42,620 nucleotides of DNA from Nocardiopsis sp. N85. GTDB lineage: Bacteria > Actinomycetota > Actinomycetes > Streptosporangiales > Streptosporangiaceae. The translations under genes and the position numbers were made by a program. Where the stretch lies: NCBI RefSeq assembly GCF_028882275.1, contig NZ_JARBUT010000032.1, forward strand, positions 1 through 42,620. The letters are read 5' to 3'. A model generated the notes under the pieces. The model ran no database searches and was not told where the DNA came from. It worked only from the letters and a program-made list of their open reading frames with translations. This document shows, in pieces, positions 1-7,841 of the stretch. Within the stretch, counting starts at the first letter, position 1; each line of letters starts with the position of its first letter.

Positions 1-85
1 CGGGGTAGTCGGCCGCGATGATCTCGATAGCGGACGGGTGCCCGTGCAGGGCCGCACGCTCTCTGGCGTGCTGGTCGGTCATCAT
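1..85 (-). CDS. Partial small protein of unknown function (N-terminus only)
   Basis: Only the first 28 or so codons are inside the window; the gene continues past base 1. It begins MMTDQHARERAALHGHP and reads on to an 'EIIAADYP' stretch. The start is chosen because a GAGGTGAG ribosome site lies just upstream on the minus strand. It lies downstream of the XRE regulator gene in the same direction, separated from it by a strong hairpin. Small genes next to XRE regulators are common in actinomycetes, but this fragment is too short to assign to a family. Confidence 0.6.
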   Translation of the reverse strand, partial: MMTDQHARERAALHGHPSAIEIIAADYP

Positions 86-136
86 CGCTCACCTCAGGGG
101 GAAGTCGTGGTGATGACGACGCTACGGAGCGCACAA

Positions 137-169
137 GACCCCGGTGTTCCGCTTTGGAACACCGGGGTC
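137..169 (-). terminator. Strong hairpin terminator after the XRE regulator gene
   Basis: A perfect 14-bp stem (137-150 pairing with 156-169; arm GACCCCGGTGTTCC) closes a 5-base loop. It starts 12 bases past the regulator's stop codon and lies before the next minus-strand gene. There is no clear T-tract, which is usual for high-GC actinomycete terminators. It may attenuate rather than abolish read-through. Confidence 0.75.
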
Positions 170-180
170 CTTGACTCGGA

Positions 181-1392
181 TCAGCTGATCCGCATACGCC
201 TGGCCAGACCGCGCAACGGCTCCGGGATGGACCGGTGGACGTCGACCAGGTGCCCCGCCACCGACCGCGCCGAAGGGTGGTACCGGGTCATCTGCGGTGC
301 CGAACGCTCCGCCGTCACCAGTCGTCCCAACGCCTTCTCGTGCTTTCCGACCTCGACCAGGGCGCGCGCCATGTCGATGTCGTGGTGTGCCCGACGCTCC
401 GCCGGGAGCGTGGCCAACGTCCGCTCGGAGATCAGGGTGTCCCGGCGTAGGGCCTCGTCGTAGTCGCCCATCTCCACGGCGACCGCGCACCCGTGGATCT
501 GCACGTTCGCCGGGTTGAACTGCAAGGCGTACCAGTCCTGGGCGCGCTTGGGGAGCTTGCGCGCGGTCTCTTCCGCCTGCCCGAAGTGCTCCCAGGCGTC
601 GCCCTCGGTCGTCGAGCCGGTCGAGGTGCCCCGCGCCGACAGGACAGCGGAACGGAGCTGCAAGGCGCCGTGGACGGCGAGGGCTTGGGGTGAGTCCTGG
701 TCGACGGCCGAAGCCGCGGTACGCACGAGGTGGAGTCCGGCCACCCATGAGCCGTACATCATCATCATGAGCGCGCGGGAGAGCTGGGCCAGGGCCGGAA
801 GGTTGGGATCGTCGCCCCGGGCCGCACTCGCCGCGGCGTCCTTGATCGCCGATGTCGCGAGATCGGTGTAGCCCAAGCGTCGGGAGAGGGACACCGCCAG
901 GGCCTGGGCGGCGTTGACGTGCCGCCACACCCGAGGGTCCCCGCTGGTGTGCGCGTGCACGGCAAGCTCGGAGAGTACGGCCGGGAGACGGGTACCGACC
1001 TGAAGGTGTTTGGCATCTTTGGAAGCCGACCGCAACGCCTCGACCTCCCGGGCGAGGAGGCTCACCGGGCGGGGTTCCACGCCCAACTCCGGGGGGACGT
1101 CCACGACGTCGAGCGCGCGCCGAACCTCCGGGATGGTCGCGTGGACACGGTCCCGGGCGGGGGTGTCACCCCGGTAGGGCTGTCCGAAGACCTCGGTCGG
1201 GTCCACCGATAGCGCGGTGGAGACGGCGGCGATGAACGCAGGGGTGGCCAAGCTGTGGCCGCTCTCGACCTTGGCGATCAAGCTCCGTGACACGTGGCTC
1301 CGGGAGGCGAGCCCGTGTTGTGTGAAGCCGCGGAGCTTGCGCAGCCGGGCGACTCGTTGGCCGGTGGTCTCCTCGGTATCCTGAACAGGCAT
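181..1392 (-). CDS. XRE-family helix-turn-helix regulator with long C-terminal domain
   Basis: 403-residue cytoplasmic DNA-binding protein. Residues about 10-65 form an XRE/Cro-type helix-turn-helix (ARLRKLRGFTQHGLASRS, then VSRSLIAKVESGHSLATP). The remaining ~330 residues are helical and alanine/leucine-rich with a TPR-like appearance, as in the many large XRE regulators of actinomycetes that pair with small downstream proteins. The ATG at 1392 is preceded by GGAAGG. The gene is followed by a hairpin and then a small gene, so the two may form a regulator/partner unit. Ligand and targets cannot be read from the sequence. Family assignment is firm; role is not. Confidence 0.9.
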   Translation of the reverse strand: MPVQDTEETTGQRVARLRKLRGFTQHGLASRSHVSRSLIAKVESGHSLATPAFIAAVSTALSVDPTEVFGQPYRGDTPARDRVHATIPEVRRALDVVDVPPELGVEPRPVSLLAREVEALRSASKDAKHLQVGTRLPAVLSELAVHAHTSGDPRVWRHVNAAQALAVSLSRRLGYTDLATSAIKDAAASAARGDDPNLPALAQLSRALMMMMYGSWVAGLHLVRTAASAVDQDSPQALAVHGALQLRSAVLSARGTSTGSTTEGDAWEHFGQAEETARKLPKRAQDWYALQFNPANVQIHGCAVAVEMGDYDEALRRDTLISERTLATLPAERRAHHDIDMARALVEVGKHEKALGRLVTAERSAPQMTRYHPSARSVAGHLVDVHRSIPEPLRGLARRMRIS

Positions 1393-1501
1393 GGCCCCGC
1401 CTTCCTGATTGGTCGCACTCTCAGAGTAGGGCGGGGCTTTCCCCTTTGTCAGGAGTCAAGCGGGAACGACAATAGGGCCAGCCCCGTTCACGCCTTGGGC
1501 G
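1393..1501. other. Upstream region of the XRE gene
   Basis: No gene is seen here. An 8-bp inverted repeat (GCCCCGCC / GGCGGGGC) with ~30 bases between its arms lies right at the regulator's start. It could be an autoregulatory operator, but no companion copy is visible elsewhere to support this. Confidence 0.3.
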
Positions 1502-1693
1502 TCACCCGCTCTGGTAACAGCGGTTCCGGTCGCAGCCCCGCCGCTCCGTGCACCCGAACCGTCCGGCGAGCTCCCGACCGGTCAACCGCACCCCATCAGC
1601 AAGAGCAGCATGGGACACCCGCCGCGCGGCGGCACGGTCGCCCGTGGCCGTCTCGCCGTTGTCACCCCTGGCGTCGTTGAGCAATACCGTCAT
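1502..1693 (-). pseudogene. Fragment resembling the C-terminal helix-turn-helix of a DUF2637-type plasmid/AICE protein
   Basis: A 63-codon reading frame ends in a segment (ADGVRLTGRELAGRFG then CTERRGCDRN). This resembles the 'LTGxELGxRFGRSERWGRDRI' tail of DUF2637/SpdB-like proteins of actinomycete conjugative elements. The hallmark tryptophan and the spacing are lost and no membrane domain precedes it, so it looks like a decayed remnant, perhaps of an older integrated element. GGGAGGTG sits too close to the ATG to be an ideal ribosome site. The resemblance is by eye from remembered family motifs. It could instead be a short unrelated gene. Confidence 0.35.
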
Positions 1694-1699
1694 CACCTC

Positions 1700-2329
1700 C
1701 CGGGAGCCGTCGGCACCCCACCGGCACGAGGACGGCACGCCCTCACCGCCCAGCACGAACGGCTGCCGTGACGGTGGTTCAGGAGCATTCTGCCCCGGGG
1801 AGGTGCCTAAAGCCCGAACGCCACCAAAGCCCTCCCGCACCGCAGGTGCGGGCTTCAAGATGTAAGGAAACTCCTCATCATCCGACTCCGGACACGCACA
1901 GGGCGTGGGAACGGATGAGCCAAAGGGATCGGCCGACACGAGGTCCCACGCTGCCGCGTTGGGACTGCCCCCGCACCTGGAAGGCAGAGGCCGAAAAGTC
2001 GGCGTCCAAATGGATGTGGTCCACTGCGATGGCCGAGGGTGACTCCTCGAAGGTGACTGTTTCCACGGCCCGCGGCACTTTCATGCTGCGCGAGAACGAC
2101 CCCTAAAGCGATTCAGCACCCTATGGGCGCACGCCTCCATCACGGAAGTTCGCCATCTACGGAGACTTGTTCCCCGATCACGAGGAACGCGGGCGGGGCA
2201 CGCTCGACTTGTTCCTGTACTCCCCCGGTCGACCCGGATACCGAAGTCCGCCGTTCCGAAAAGACCCGATGGCCATCCGCCTGGAATCACTGACGCTTCG
2301 CGGCCGTGCCCGCGGAGGCCGCGATGGCA
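1700..2329. other. Non-coding or degenerate accessory DNA
   Basis: I see no convincing gene in this stretch. Short frames exist on both strands, for example about 1980-2106 (+) ending KWMWSTAMAEGDSS..., but none has a ribosome site, sustained codon bias or a recognisable domain. A hairpin with an 8-bp stem lies at 1834-1852 (CCCGCACC / GGTGCGGG). Read on the minus strand it is preceded by TTGAAG. This recalls the right-end stem-loop of IS200/IS605-type elements, but no tnpB remains next to it. Confidence 0.4.
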
Positions 2330-2704
2330 TCAGCCCGTCGCTTCGGAGTCCTTCTCCACCGACGTGGCCCGGCAGCGCTCCGCCTCGCCCGTTGTCACCT
2401 CCATGAACCAACGCATGATCTCGTAGGGGATGACCTGATCGTCATGGCCGTGGATATGGACGGTCGGTTCCAGCGCCGGATCCTCGTCAGGAACGAACGC
2501 CACAAGGAAGGCCTTTCCGGGGATGCAGGACACCTCGTCGAGGGCTTCGGGCACGGGGCCCGGTCTCGGCTGGGCTTCGCTCAGTTCCACAGCCCAAGAA
2601 TCGTCGGGCAGGGCGTAATGCAACTGGATGGCGTAGTGCCGGCCCGCGTGTTCACGCAGTTGGTATGCCATGGAGACAGACTGCCACTGCTCAGGCACGG
2701 ACAC
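2330..2704 (-). CDS. Hypothetical protein
   Basis: 124 residues from a GTG start (MSVPEQWQSVSMAYQLREH...). An ATG 12 codons in (2668) is an alternative start; neither has a strong ribosome site. The protein is acidic, with no signal peptide or membrane segment. A central HIHGHDD and a C-terminal 'EIMRWFMEVTTGEAERCRA' helix are the only notable parts. I do not recognise the family. Codon use is weaker than in core genes nearby, which fits the accessory look of the first 2.7 kb. It is the last frame before rnpB and could be dispensable. Confidence 0.5.
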   Translation of the reverse strand: MSVPEQWQSVSMAYQLREHAGRHYAIQLHYALPDDSWAVELSEAQPRPGPVPEALDEVSCIPGKAFLVAFVPDEDPALEPTVHIHGHDDQVIPYEIMRWFMEVTTGEAERCRATSVEKDSEATG

Positions 2705-2802
2705 ACCGGGATATCCACCGGAGGCCCGACGCCCGACTCATCCGGAACGGAACCGGAACACGGTCGACTCCTCCGCGCTGCGGCGCAGGTCGAAGACTTG
2801 AG

Positions 2803-3202
2803 AGGAGGGGAGTCGGCCGGTAAGCCGGATTCTGTCGGTCCGTGAACGGACCGGGCGGTCATCCATCTGGGATCGCCGTTGCCGACGACCTCGGTGCGGT
2901 CTACCCGCGGACTCGGGCGGGCCGCCCTCGATCATCCGCGCGGAGATCCGAAGATCCCCTTTTTGACCTTGCTCCGGGTGGGGTTTACCGAGCCGGCCGG
3001 ATCGCTCCGGCCGCTGGTGGTCTCTTACACCACCGTTTCACCCTTACCACCGCGTGAGCGGTGGCGGTCTGTTCTCTGTGGCACTGTCCCGCGGGTCACC
3101 CCGGGTCGGTGTTACCGACCACCCTGCCCTGTGGAGTCCGGACTTTCCTCGAACCCGCGCACCCGGCGCGGTCCGCGACCGCCTGGCCGACTCCCCTCGC
3201 CG
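2803..3202 (-). ncRNA. rnpB: RNase P RNA (bacterial class A)
   Basis: Catalytic RNA that removes 5' leaders from pre-tRNAs. Read on the minus strand the canonical conserved blocks appear in order: GAGGAAAGTCCGGACTCC followed by ACAGGGCAGGGTGG near 3125-3155, the GGGTGAAACGGTGG..GTAAGAGACCACCAGC block near 3010-3045, GGTAAACCCCACCCGGAGCA near 2965-2990, and ACAGAATCCGGCTTACCGG near 2815-2840. Helix P1 is formed by 14 matching bases (about 2805-2818 with 3185-3198). Position beside the zinc-ribbon/phosphatase block is conserved in actinobacteria. Ends are approximate to a few bases. Confidence 0.97.
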
Positions 3203-3244
3203 GAGAGTCTACCGCCGGTGACCCGGGCCCGGGCCACCGGCGGT

Positions 3245-3883
3245 TCAGGCCAGGTGGGCGGTGTCGTTGAAGGACCGCATCACCATGGGACCGTCGGCGT
3301 AGACGTCCACCTCGGTGAGGGCCGCGGTGTCCAGGTGCATCCGGTACAGGGCGGACAGCGGCGCCGTCAGGGCCTGCTGGACCAGCACCTTGATGGGGGT
3401 GACGTGGGTGACCACCAGCACCGTGCGCCCCCGGTGACGGGACACCAGGGCGTCACGGGCGGCACCCACCCGACGGGCCACCGCGGCGAAGCTCTCCCCG
3501 CCGGGCGGACCGACCTCGGGGTCGGACACCCACCGGTCGACCGCCTCCGGCGCGTGGATCCGGGCCTCGGCGAAGGTCATCCCCTCCCAGTCGCCGAAGT
3601 CGGTCTCCACGAACCCGTCCTCGATCTCCACCGGCAGCCCCAGCGCCTTCGCGGCGAAGTCCGCGGTGCGCAGGGTGCGCTCCAGCGGCGAGGAGACCAC
3701 CGCGTCGATCGTCCGGGCGGCCAGCCTTCGGGCGACCGCCTCGGCCTGGACGCGGCCCTGGGCGGTCAGGGGGATGTCGCCCCGACCGGCGAAGCGACGC
3801 TCCACGGACAGGGGCGTCTGCCCGTGGCGCAACAGCAGCAGTCGGGTCGGCGAGGTGTCGGGCGCACCCCAACCGGATCTCAT
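3245..3883 (-). CDS. Histidine phosphatase (phosphoglycerate mutase-like)
   Basis: 212-residue cytoplasmic phosphatase of the histidine acid phosphatase branch. The RHGQT motif places the phospho-accepting histidine at residue 20. SSPLERTLRTA and the second histidine in VVTHVTPIK complete the active site. The start is the ATG overlapping the upstream stop (ATGA at 3880-3883); a longer upstream frame lies inside the neighbouring gene and is ignored. In mycobacteria the equivalent gene is fused to an N-terminal RNase HI domain (RNase H/acid phosphatase); here only the phosphatase part is present. It is translationally coupled to the zinc-ribbon gene. Physiological substrate is unknown. Confidence 0.9.
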   Translation of the reverse strand: MRSGWGAPDTSPTRLLLLRHGQTPLSVERRFAGRGDIPLTAQGRVQAEAVARRLAARTIDAVVSSPLERTLRTADFAAKALGLPVEIEDGFVETDFGDWEGMTFAEARIHAPEAVDRWVSDPEVGPPGGESFAAVARRVGAARDALVSRHRGRTVLVVTHVTPIKVLVQQALTAPLSALYRMHLDTAALTEVDVYADGPMVMRSFNDTAHLA

Positions 3884-4626
3884 CGGTTCTCGGGCTCCTC
3901 GACACGGACCAGGATGCGACGGCACTCCTCGCAGCGCACCACCTCGTCGGGGGCCGCGGAGCGGATCTCCCCGAGTTCGGCCGGGCTCAGCACCAGCTTG
4001 CAGCCGTCGCAACGCCCGTAGCGCAGCGGCGCGGCGGCCACGCCGCCGTACTGGGCGCGCAGCTTGTCGTACAGGGACAGCAGGGGCTCGGGAACGTCTC
4101 CCGCGACCCGGTTCCGGTTCTCCGTCACGCGGGACCGGTCCATGACGATCTGGGCGGTCGCGGTGTCGCGGCGGGCGATCACCTCGGTGTACTCGACGCG
4201 GGTGTCATGGGCGGCGGCGGTCAGTCGGACGACCTCGGCGGAGAGCGTCTCGACCTGCTCCATCACCTCCAGCACGATCTCCTCCAGTTCGGCCTGGCGG
4301 CGGCCCAGGGAGGCGATCTCCGACTGGAGGTTCTGCAACTCCTTGCCGCTGGAGATGCGCCCCGACTCCAGGCGTTCGGTGTCACGGGCGGCGCGGGAGC
4401 GCACCTGGTCGACGTCGGACTCGGCCTTGCGCTGGGCGCGCTCGGCGTCGGACAGGTGGGTCTGCGCGGCGATCAGCTCGCTGTCGAGCCGGTCGGCGAG
4501 TTCGGCGAGCCGGGTCGCCTCGGCGACCTCGGGCAGGCTCACCACGCGGTGCTCCAAGCGCTGGAGTTCGAGGTCCAGCTCTTGCAGGTCGAGCAGTCTG
4601 GCCTGCGCGGCGGGTTCGGCTTTCAC
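3880..4626 (-). CDS. Coiled-coil C4 zinc-ribbon protein
   Basis: 248 residues. Residues about 10-180 are heptad-rich, charged helix (LADRLDSELIAAQTHLSDAE, RQAELEEIVLEVMEQVE) predicted to form a long antiparallel coiled coil. The C-terminus carries two CxxC knuckles (Cys206/209 and Cys232/235) that form a zinc ribbon. This matches the actinobacterial family typified by Rv2229c. It sits between Nif3 and the phosphatase and overlaps the latter by four bases. The family is widespread and conserved, but its molecular role is poorly defined; nucleic-acid binding near RNA metabolism is an inference. Confidence 0.9.
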   Translation of the reverse strand: MKAEPAAQARLLDLQELDLELQRLEHRVVSLPEVAEATRLAELADRLDSELIAAQTHLSDAERAQRKAESDVDQVRSRAARDTERLESGRISSGKELQNLQSEIASLGRRQAELEEIVLEVMEQVETLSAEVVRLTAAAHDTRVEYTEVIARRDTATAQIVMDRSRVTENRNRVAGDVPEPLLSLYDKLRAQYGGVAAAPLRYGRCDGCKLVLSPAELGEIRSAAPDEVVRCEECRRILVRVEEPENR

Positions 4627-4712
4627 GTGTTCTCCTGGCTGGTCGGAAAGGCTGGCGCCGTCCGCGCCCTCACTCTGTGCAGTTCGATGGGGTGCCCGAC
4701 GGCGGGCTGGTG

Positions 4713-5576
4713 TCAGGCCGGCGGAATCGCCTGTGACCAGGCGTCCGTCACCGTCGTGGACACACGGGTCTCCACGTTAGCCCCATCCGGGCCGAGGCGG
4801 CGCACGAGGGAGTCCGTCAGGGCCGCCGCACCGTCCGAGAGCCAGGGCCACTCGCTCGCGAAATGCGGGGTGTCGATCAGGGCGGGCGCGTTCGGCTCCT
4901 CCAGGAACTCCGACGCGGGGTGATGACGCAGGTCGGAGGTGACGAAGACGTCCACACCCGCGGCGCGGACCGCTCCGAGGAGGGAGTCTCCCGCCCCGCC
5001 CGACACGGCGACGGTGGTGACGATGCGGTCGAGGTCACCGGCGACCCGGACGCCGGGCGCGGTGGCGGGCAGGCCCCGGGCTACCCCGGCGGCGAAGTCG
5101 CGCAGCGTCATCGGGCCGTCCAGCCCACCGATCCGGCCGATGCCCCGCCGTCCTTCGGGGTCGGCGGTGTCGGGTTCCAGGGGACGCAGCGGCCCGGTGA
5201 CGCCGACCGCCCGGGCCAGGGCGTCGGACACCCCCGGAGCGGCGGTGTCGGCGTTGGTGTGCGCGGTGTACAGGGCGATGCCGGCCCGGATGAGCCGGTG
5301 GGCGATCCGCCCCTTGGGGGTGTTCACGGCGACGCTGTGCACCCCCCGCAACATCAGTGGGTGGTGCGTGACGATCAGATCCGCCCCCCAGGTGACCGCC
5401 TCGTCGATGACGGCCTCGACGGGGTCGACCGCGAACAGGACCTTGGCGACCCGGTCGGCTGGGTCGCCGACCGCCAGCCCCACACGGTCCCAGGAGGCCG
5501 CCCATGAGGGCGGATAGACCTCTTCGAAGGCGGCGACGACGTCGGCGAGTGCGGGGTGTTCGGTCTGGGTGCTCAC
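4713..5576 (-). CDS. Nif3-like dinuclear metal-center protein (DUF34)
   Basis: 287 residues from a GTG start, beginning with a typical Nif3 N-terminus (LADVVAAFEEVYPPSWAASWDRVGLAVGDP). The metal-binding THHPLMLRG motif is at residues 70-77 (His71, His72), YTAHTNADTA follows near 105, and a C-terminal TPHFASEW block supplies the remaining ligand region. The family forms hexameric toroids with two metals per site. Suggested roles include GTP cyclohydrolase-like or cofactor-repair functions, not settled. It heads the conserved block with the zinc-ribbon protein and phosphatase. Its start overlaps the stop of a decayed upstream frame by four bases (GTGA). Confidence 0.93.
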   Translation of the reverse strand: MSTQTEHPALADVVAAFEEVYPPSWAASWDRVGLAVGDPADRVAKVLFAVDPVEAVIDEAVTWGADLIVTHHPLMLRGVHSVAVNTPKGRIAHRLIRAGIALYTAHTNADTAAPGVSDALARAVGVTGPLRPLEPDTADPEGRRGIGRIGGLDGPMTLRDFAAGVARGLPATAPGVRVAGDLDRIVTTVAVSGGAGDSLLGAVRAAGVDVFVTSDLRHHPASEFLEEPNAPALIDTPHFASEWPWLSDGAAALTDSLVRRLGPDGANVETRVSTTVTDAWSQAIPPA

Positions 5577-5960
5577 GGGCACGAGAGTAGCGCCCTCCCG
5601 GCCCGGGGCGGGCGTTCGGCGATCTCGGGCGGAGCCCGCTCGACGGTGGCCTCCGTGTCCGGGCACACCACGGCCGCCGTGTACCGGACGACCGGTTGCG
5701 GGGAGTCGGCGCTGACGCGGATCCGGCACCCGCGCTCCCCCACGGGTTCGGCCCGCCAGGGGAACGGGCCGTACAGGCGGGCGCGCACCTCGGGGCGGCC
5801 GGTTCCACGGTGAGCCGCACCGTGTGGGCGTGGGTCGCCTCGGCGACCCGGTCGGGCAGGTGACAGACCGGGTCGGACAGGTCGCGGGGATCGAACCGGT
5901 CGCGGGTGGCGCGGACGCCGTCGACGCGATCCACACCCGCGAGGCCACCCGCCGACCCGG
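5573..5960 (-). pseudogene. Decayed WYL-domain (YafY/PafC-like) regulator, C-terminal part with frameshift
   Basis: Two minus-strand frames join into one plausible protein tail. Frame A (5934 to about 5800) reads VDRVDGVRATRDRFDPRD...VRLTVEP. Frame B (5788 to 5573) reads VRARLYGPFPWRAEPVGERG...PPEIAERPPRAGRA. Together they follow the C-terminal layout of WYL regulators: 'FRVDRI..., RVTLHAPAEAV, EPVDDRTC, PPEL'. Adding one C to the CCCC run near 5790-5797 restores a continuous AAPEVRARL. The N-terminal helix-turn-helix and WYL core are missing upstream of ~5960. It ends in a 4-base overlap with the Nif3 start. A one-base sequencing error would explain the shift but not the truncation. Confidence 0.45.
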
Positions 5961-6067
5961 GTGGCGGTGCCCTGTTCGGGACCGGCCGAACAGGGCCCCG
6001 CCCTGGTGGAGCCGCCTCGGTCGGCCGGGTCGGACCGTCATCGGACAGGCTCTAAGCTGGTCGATCG
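5961..6067 (+). promoter_or_regulatory. Promoter region of the endonuclease IV gene, possibly leaderless
   Basis: A TAAGCT -10-like hexamer at 6053-6058 ends only 9 bases before the ATG at 6068, and no Shine-Dalgarno sequence lies between. If it is the -10 element, the transcript would begin at or next to the start codon. The -35 match (TCGGAC, 17-base spacing) is weak. Confidence 0.35.
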
Positions 6068-6946
6068 ATGAGTACCACGCAGCACACCCACCCCCAGGGC
6101 CCCCCGTCCCCGGTCGGCGCGCACGTCCCGGTCGCCGGCGGTATGGCCGACAAGGGGTTGGCCTACGCCGAGGAGATCGGCGCCGAGACCGTCCAGGTGT
6201 TCGTGTCCAACCCGCGCGGCTGGGCGACCAACGGTGGTGACCCCGCCCAGGACGCGCGGATGCGCGAGCGGGCCGAGGCCGGGCTGCCGGTGTTCGTGCA
6301 CGCCCCCTACCTGATCAACCCGGGCACCCCCCACGAGGAGGTGGCCGCCAAGTCGGTGGTCTCCCTGGAGCACGCGCTGCGCCGGGCTGCCGCGATCGGC
6401 GCGCGTGGCGTGGTCGTGCACACCGGTTCGGCGGTGTCGGGAGGCCGGGAGGCGGGGCTGCTCCGCACGCGGGAACGGCTGCTGCCCCTGCTGGATCGCC
6501 TGGGCGGGGAGGTCCCGCCGGTACTGCTGGAACCGATGGCCGGCCAGGGCCAGGTGCTGTGCGCCACCGTCGACGACCTGGTGCCCTACTTCGAGGCCCT
6601 GGCCTGGCACCCGAACGTGGGCGTGTGCCTGGACACCGCCCACCTGTTCGCCGCCGGTCACGACATCTCCACCCGCGAGGGGATGCGTGCCGCGCTGGAC
6701 CGGTTCGGCGAGGTCGTGGGCGCCGAGCGGCTGCGGCTGGTCCACGGCAACGACTCCAAGGCGCCGTGCGGCAGCAACAAGGACCGGCACGAGAACATCG
6801 GGGCCGGGTGCATCGGCGCCGACGCCTTCGGGGAGCTGTTCGTCCACCCGGTGAGCGCCGGGGTGCCGATCGTGGTGGAGACCCCCGGCCCGGCCGGACC
6901 GCACGCCGCCGACGTCGCCACCCTGAAGAAGCTCCGGGACGGGTGA
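6068..6946 (+). CDS. nfo: Endonuclease IV-like AP endonuclease
   Basis: 292-residue TIM-barrel enzyme that cleaves DNA at abasic sites in base-excision repair. Landmarks run in order: GAHVPVAGGM, VQVFVSNPRGW, HAPYLINPG (metal ligand His), VVVHTGS, LLEP, CLDTAHLFAAGHD (Asp/His ligands), HGNDSKAPCGSNKDRHENIG and VVETPG. The start must precede GAHV, so ATG 6068 is used although it lacks a ribosome site; a leaderless transcript is possible. Length is normal for the family (~280). It is a single gene, not in an operon. nfo is the likely symbol. Confidence 0.92.
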   Translation: MSTTQHTHPQGPPSPVGAHVPVAGGMADKGLAYAEEIGAETVQVFVSNPRGWATNGGDPAQDARMRERAEAGLPVFVHAPYLINPGTPHEEVAAKSVVSLEHALRRAAAIGARGVVVHTGSAVSGGREAGLLRTRERLLPLLDRLGGEVPPVLLEPMAGQGQVLCATVDDLVPYFEALAWHPNVGVCLDTAHLFAAGHDISTREGMRAALDRFGEVVGAERLRLVHGNDSKAPCGSNKDRHENIGAGCIGADAFGELFVHPVSAGVPIVVETPGPAGPHAADVATLKKLRDG

Positions 6947-6964
6947 ACCGACCCACCGCCCCGA

Positions 6965-7055
6965 CCCGCGCGTTCGCGCACCGGTGACGGCACCGCGAGG
7001 CCACCGACCCGCGCTCGGCGACGCGGGCCGCCCCGCCCGCGCGTTCGCGCACCGG
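6965..7055. repeat. 20-bp direct repeat pair in the gap after nfo
   Basis: The sequence CCCGCGCGTTCGCGCACCGG occurs at 6965-6984 and again at 7036-7055, separated by 51 bases of GC-rich DNA between two convergent genes. Each copy contains the palindromic core GCGCGTTCGCGC. No function is evident; a double terminator or replication slippage are both possible. Confidence 0.6.
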
Positions 7056-7097
7056 AAGGCGTCGATCGGACCCACCGCACCGGGGCGTCGCCCCGGG

Positions 7098-7709
7098 TCA
7101 ATCCGTCCGGTCGTCCTCCTCGCGCTCTCCCAGCGTCGGCAGCACGGGGAACACGTTGAACTGCACCTCGACGCTCTCGGTCCCGGGGTGGCTCTCCGGG
7201 GTGCGACCCTCGAAGCGCCGTGCCCAGTCGCGCAGGAACGCGTAGAGCGCCTCGGTGAACTCCCCCAGTTCCCCGGGGGTCATCCGGGCGTGCGTCAGCG
7301 AGTCGCCGGCGGCGTCCTTCCACCGGCGCACGTCCGGGGCGTCGGGGCGTTCGCGGACCAGGTCCAGCCAGTCCTGGAAGTGCTCCTGACGCTGGTGGTG
7401 GTAACGGTCCAGGACCAGTTCCGCCGCCGGACGGGTGCGCGGGTCGGCCAGGAAGGCGTGCCCCCTCATGTGCCAGCCCCCCGGCCGGACGCGCCACCAC
7501 CGCTCCCGACCCCCGGTGCGGCCCGGGGCGGCGTCGATGAACCCGTACCGGGACAGCTGGCGCAGGTGGTAGCTGGTGGAGCCGCTGCTCTCCCCCAGTC
7601 GCCCGCCGAGGATGGTGGCGGTGGCGGGGCCGTTGCGCGTCAACTCCTCCAGGATGCGGCCGCGCAGCGGGTGGGCCAGGCCGCGCAGCGCCTGCTCGTC
7701 GATCTGCAT
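7098..7709 (-). CDS. ArsR/HTH_20-type winged-helix transcriptional regulator
   Basis: 203 residues from the ATG at 7709 (MQIDEQALRGLAHPLRGRI), which has a GGGAGG ribosome site 8 bases upstream. An in-frame ATG at 7769 would add a short acidic tail. The ArsR-like winged helix spans residues 5-85: LAHPLR, then SGSTSYHLRQLSRYGFI as recognition helix and wing. The C-terminal ~110 residues are a helical effector/dimer region, seen in drug-sensing 'helix-turn-helix domain-containing' regulators next to MFS exporters. No ArsR metal-binding cysteine motif is present. It lies downstream of the MFS gene in the same direction, so it probably represses that operon through the palindrome at 9216. Confidence 0.88.
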   Translation of the reverse strand: MQIDEQALRGLAHPLRGRILEELTRNGPATATILGGRLGESSGSTSYHLRQLSRYGFIDAAPGRTGGRERWWRVRPGGWHMRGHAFLADPRTRPAAELVLDRYHHQRQEHFQDWLDLVRERPDAPDVRRWKDAAGDSLTHARMTPGELGEFTEALYAFLRDWARRFEGRTPESHPGTESVEVQFNVFPVLPTLGEREEDDRTD

Positions 7710-7841
7710 CGGCTCGCCCTCCCGGGGGAAGGCGTCCTCGTCTTCGGAGGTCCGGGCGTCGTCGGTCATCTGGTCGCGGGGTGCGAGGCCCCGCCCTTCA
7801 CGGCGGGGAGGGAACACCCCTCCTCCTCTTCTCGTTCGGGT

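Noticed and set aside
122..928. 268-codon open frame overlapping the XRE gene
   Set aside because: Same strand, different frame from a gene with a clear helix-turn-helix domain; Arg/Pro/Gly-rich composition typical of an out-of-frame reading.
1768..2106. 112-codon plus-strand frame
   Set aside because: It crosses a hairpin and low-bias DNA with no ribosome site; only its last ~40 codons look even mildly protein-like and match nothing I know.
6965..7055. CRISPR array
   Set aside because: Only two copies of a 20-bp repeat, no regular spacers and no cas genes anywhere in the window.
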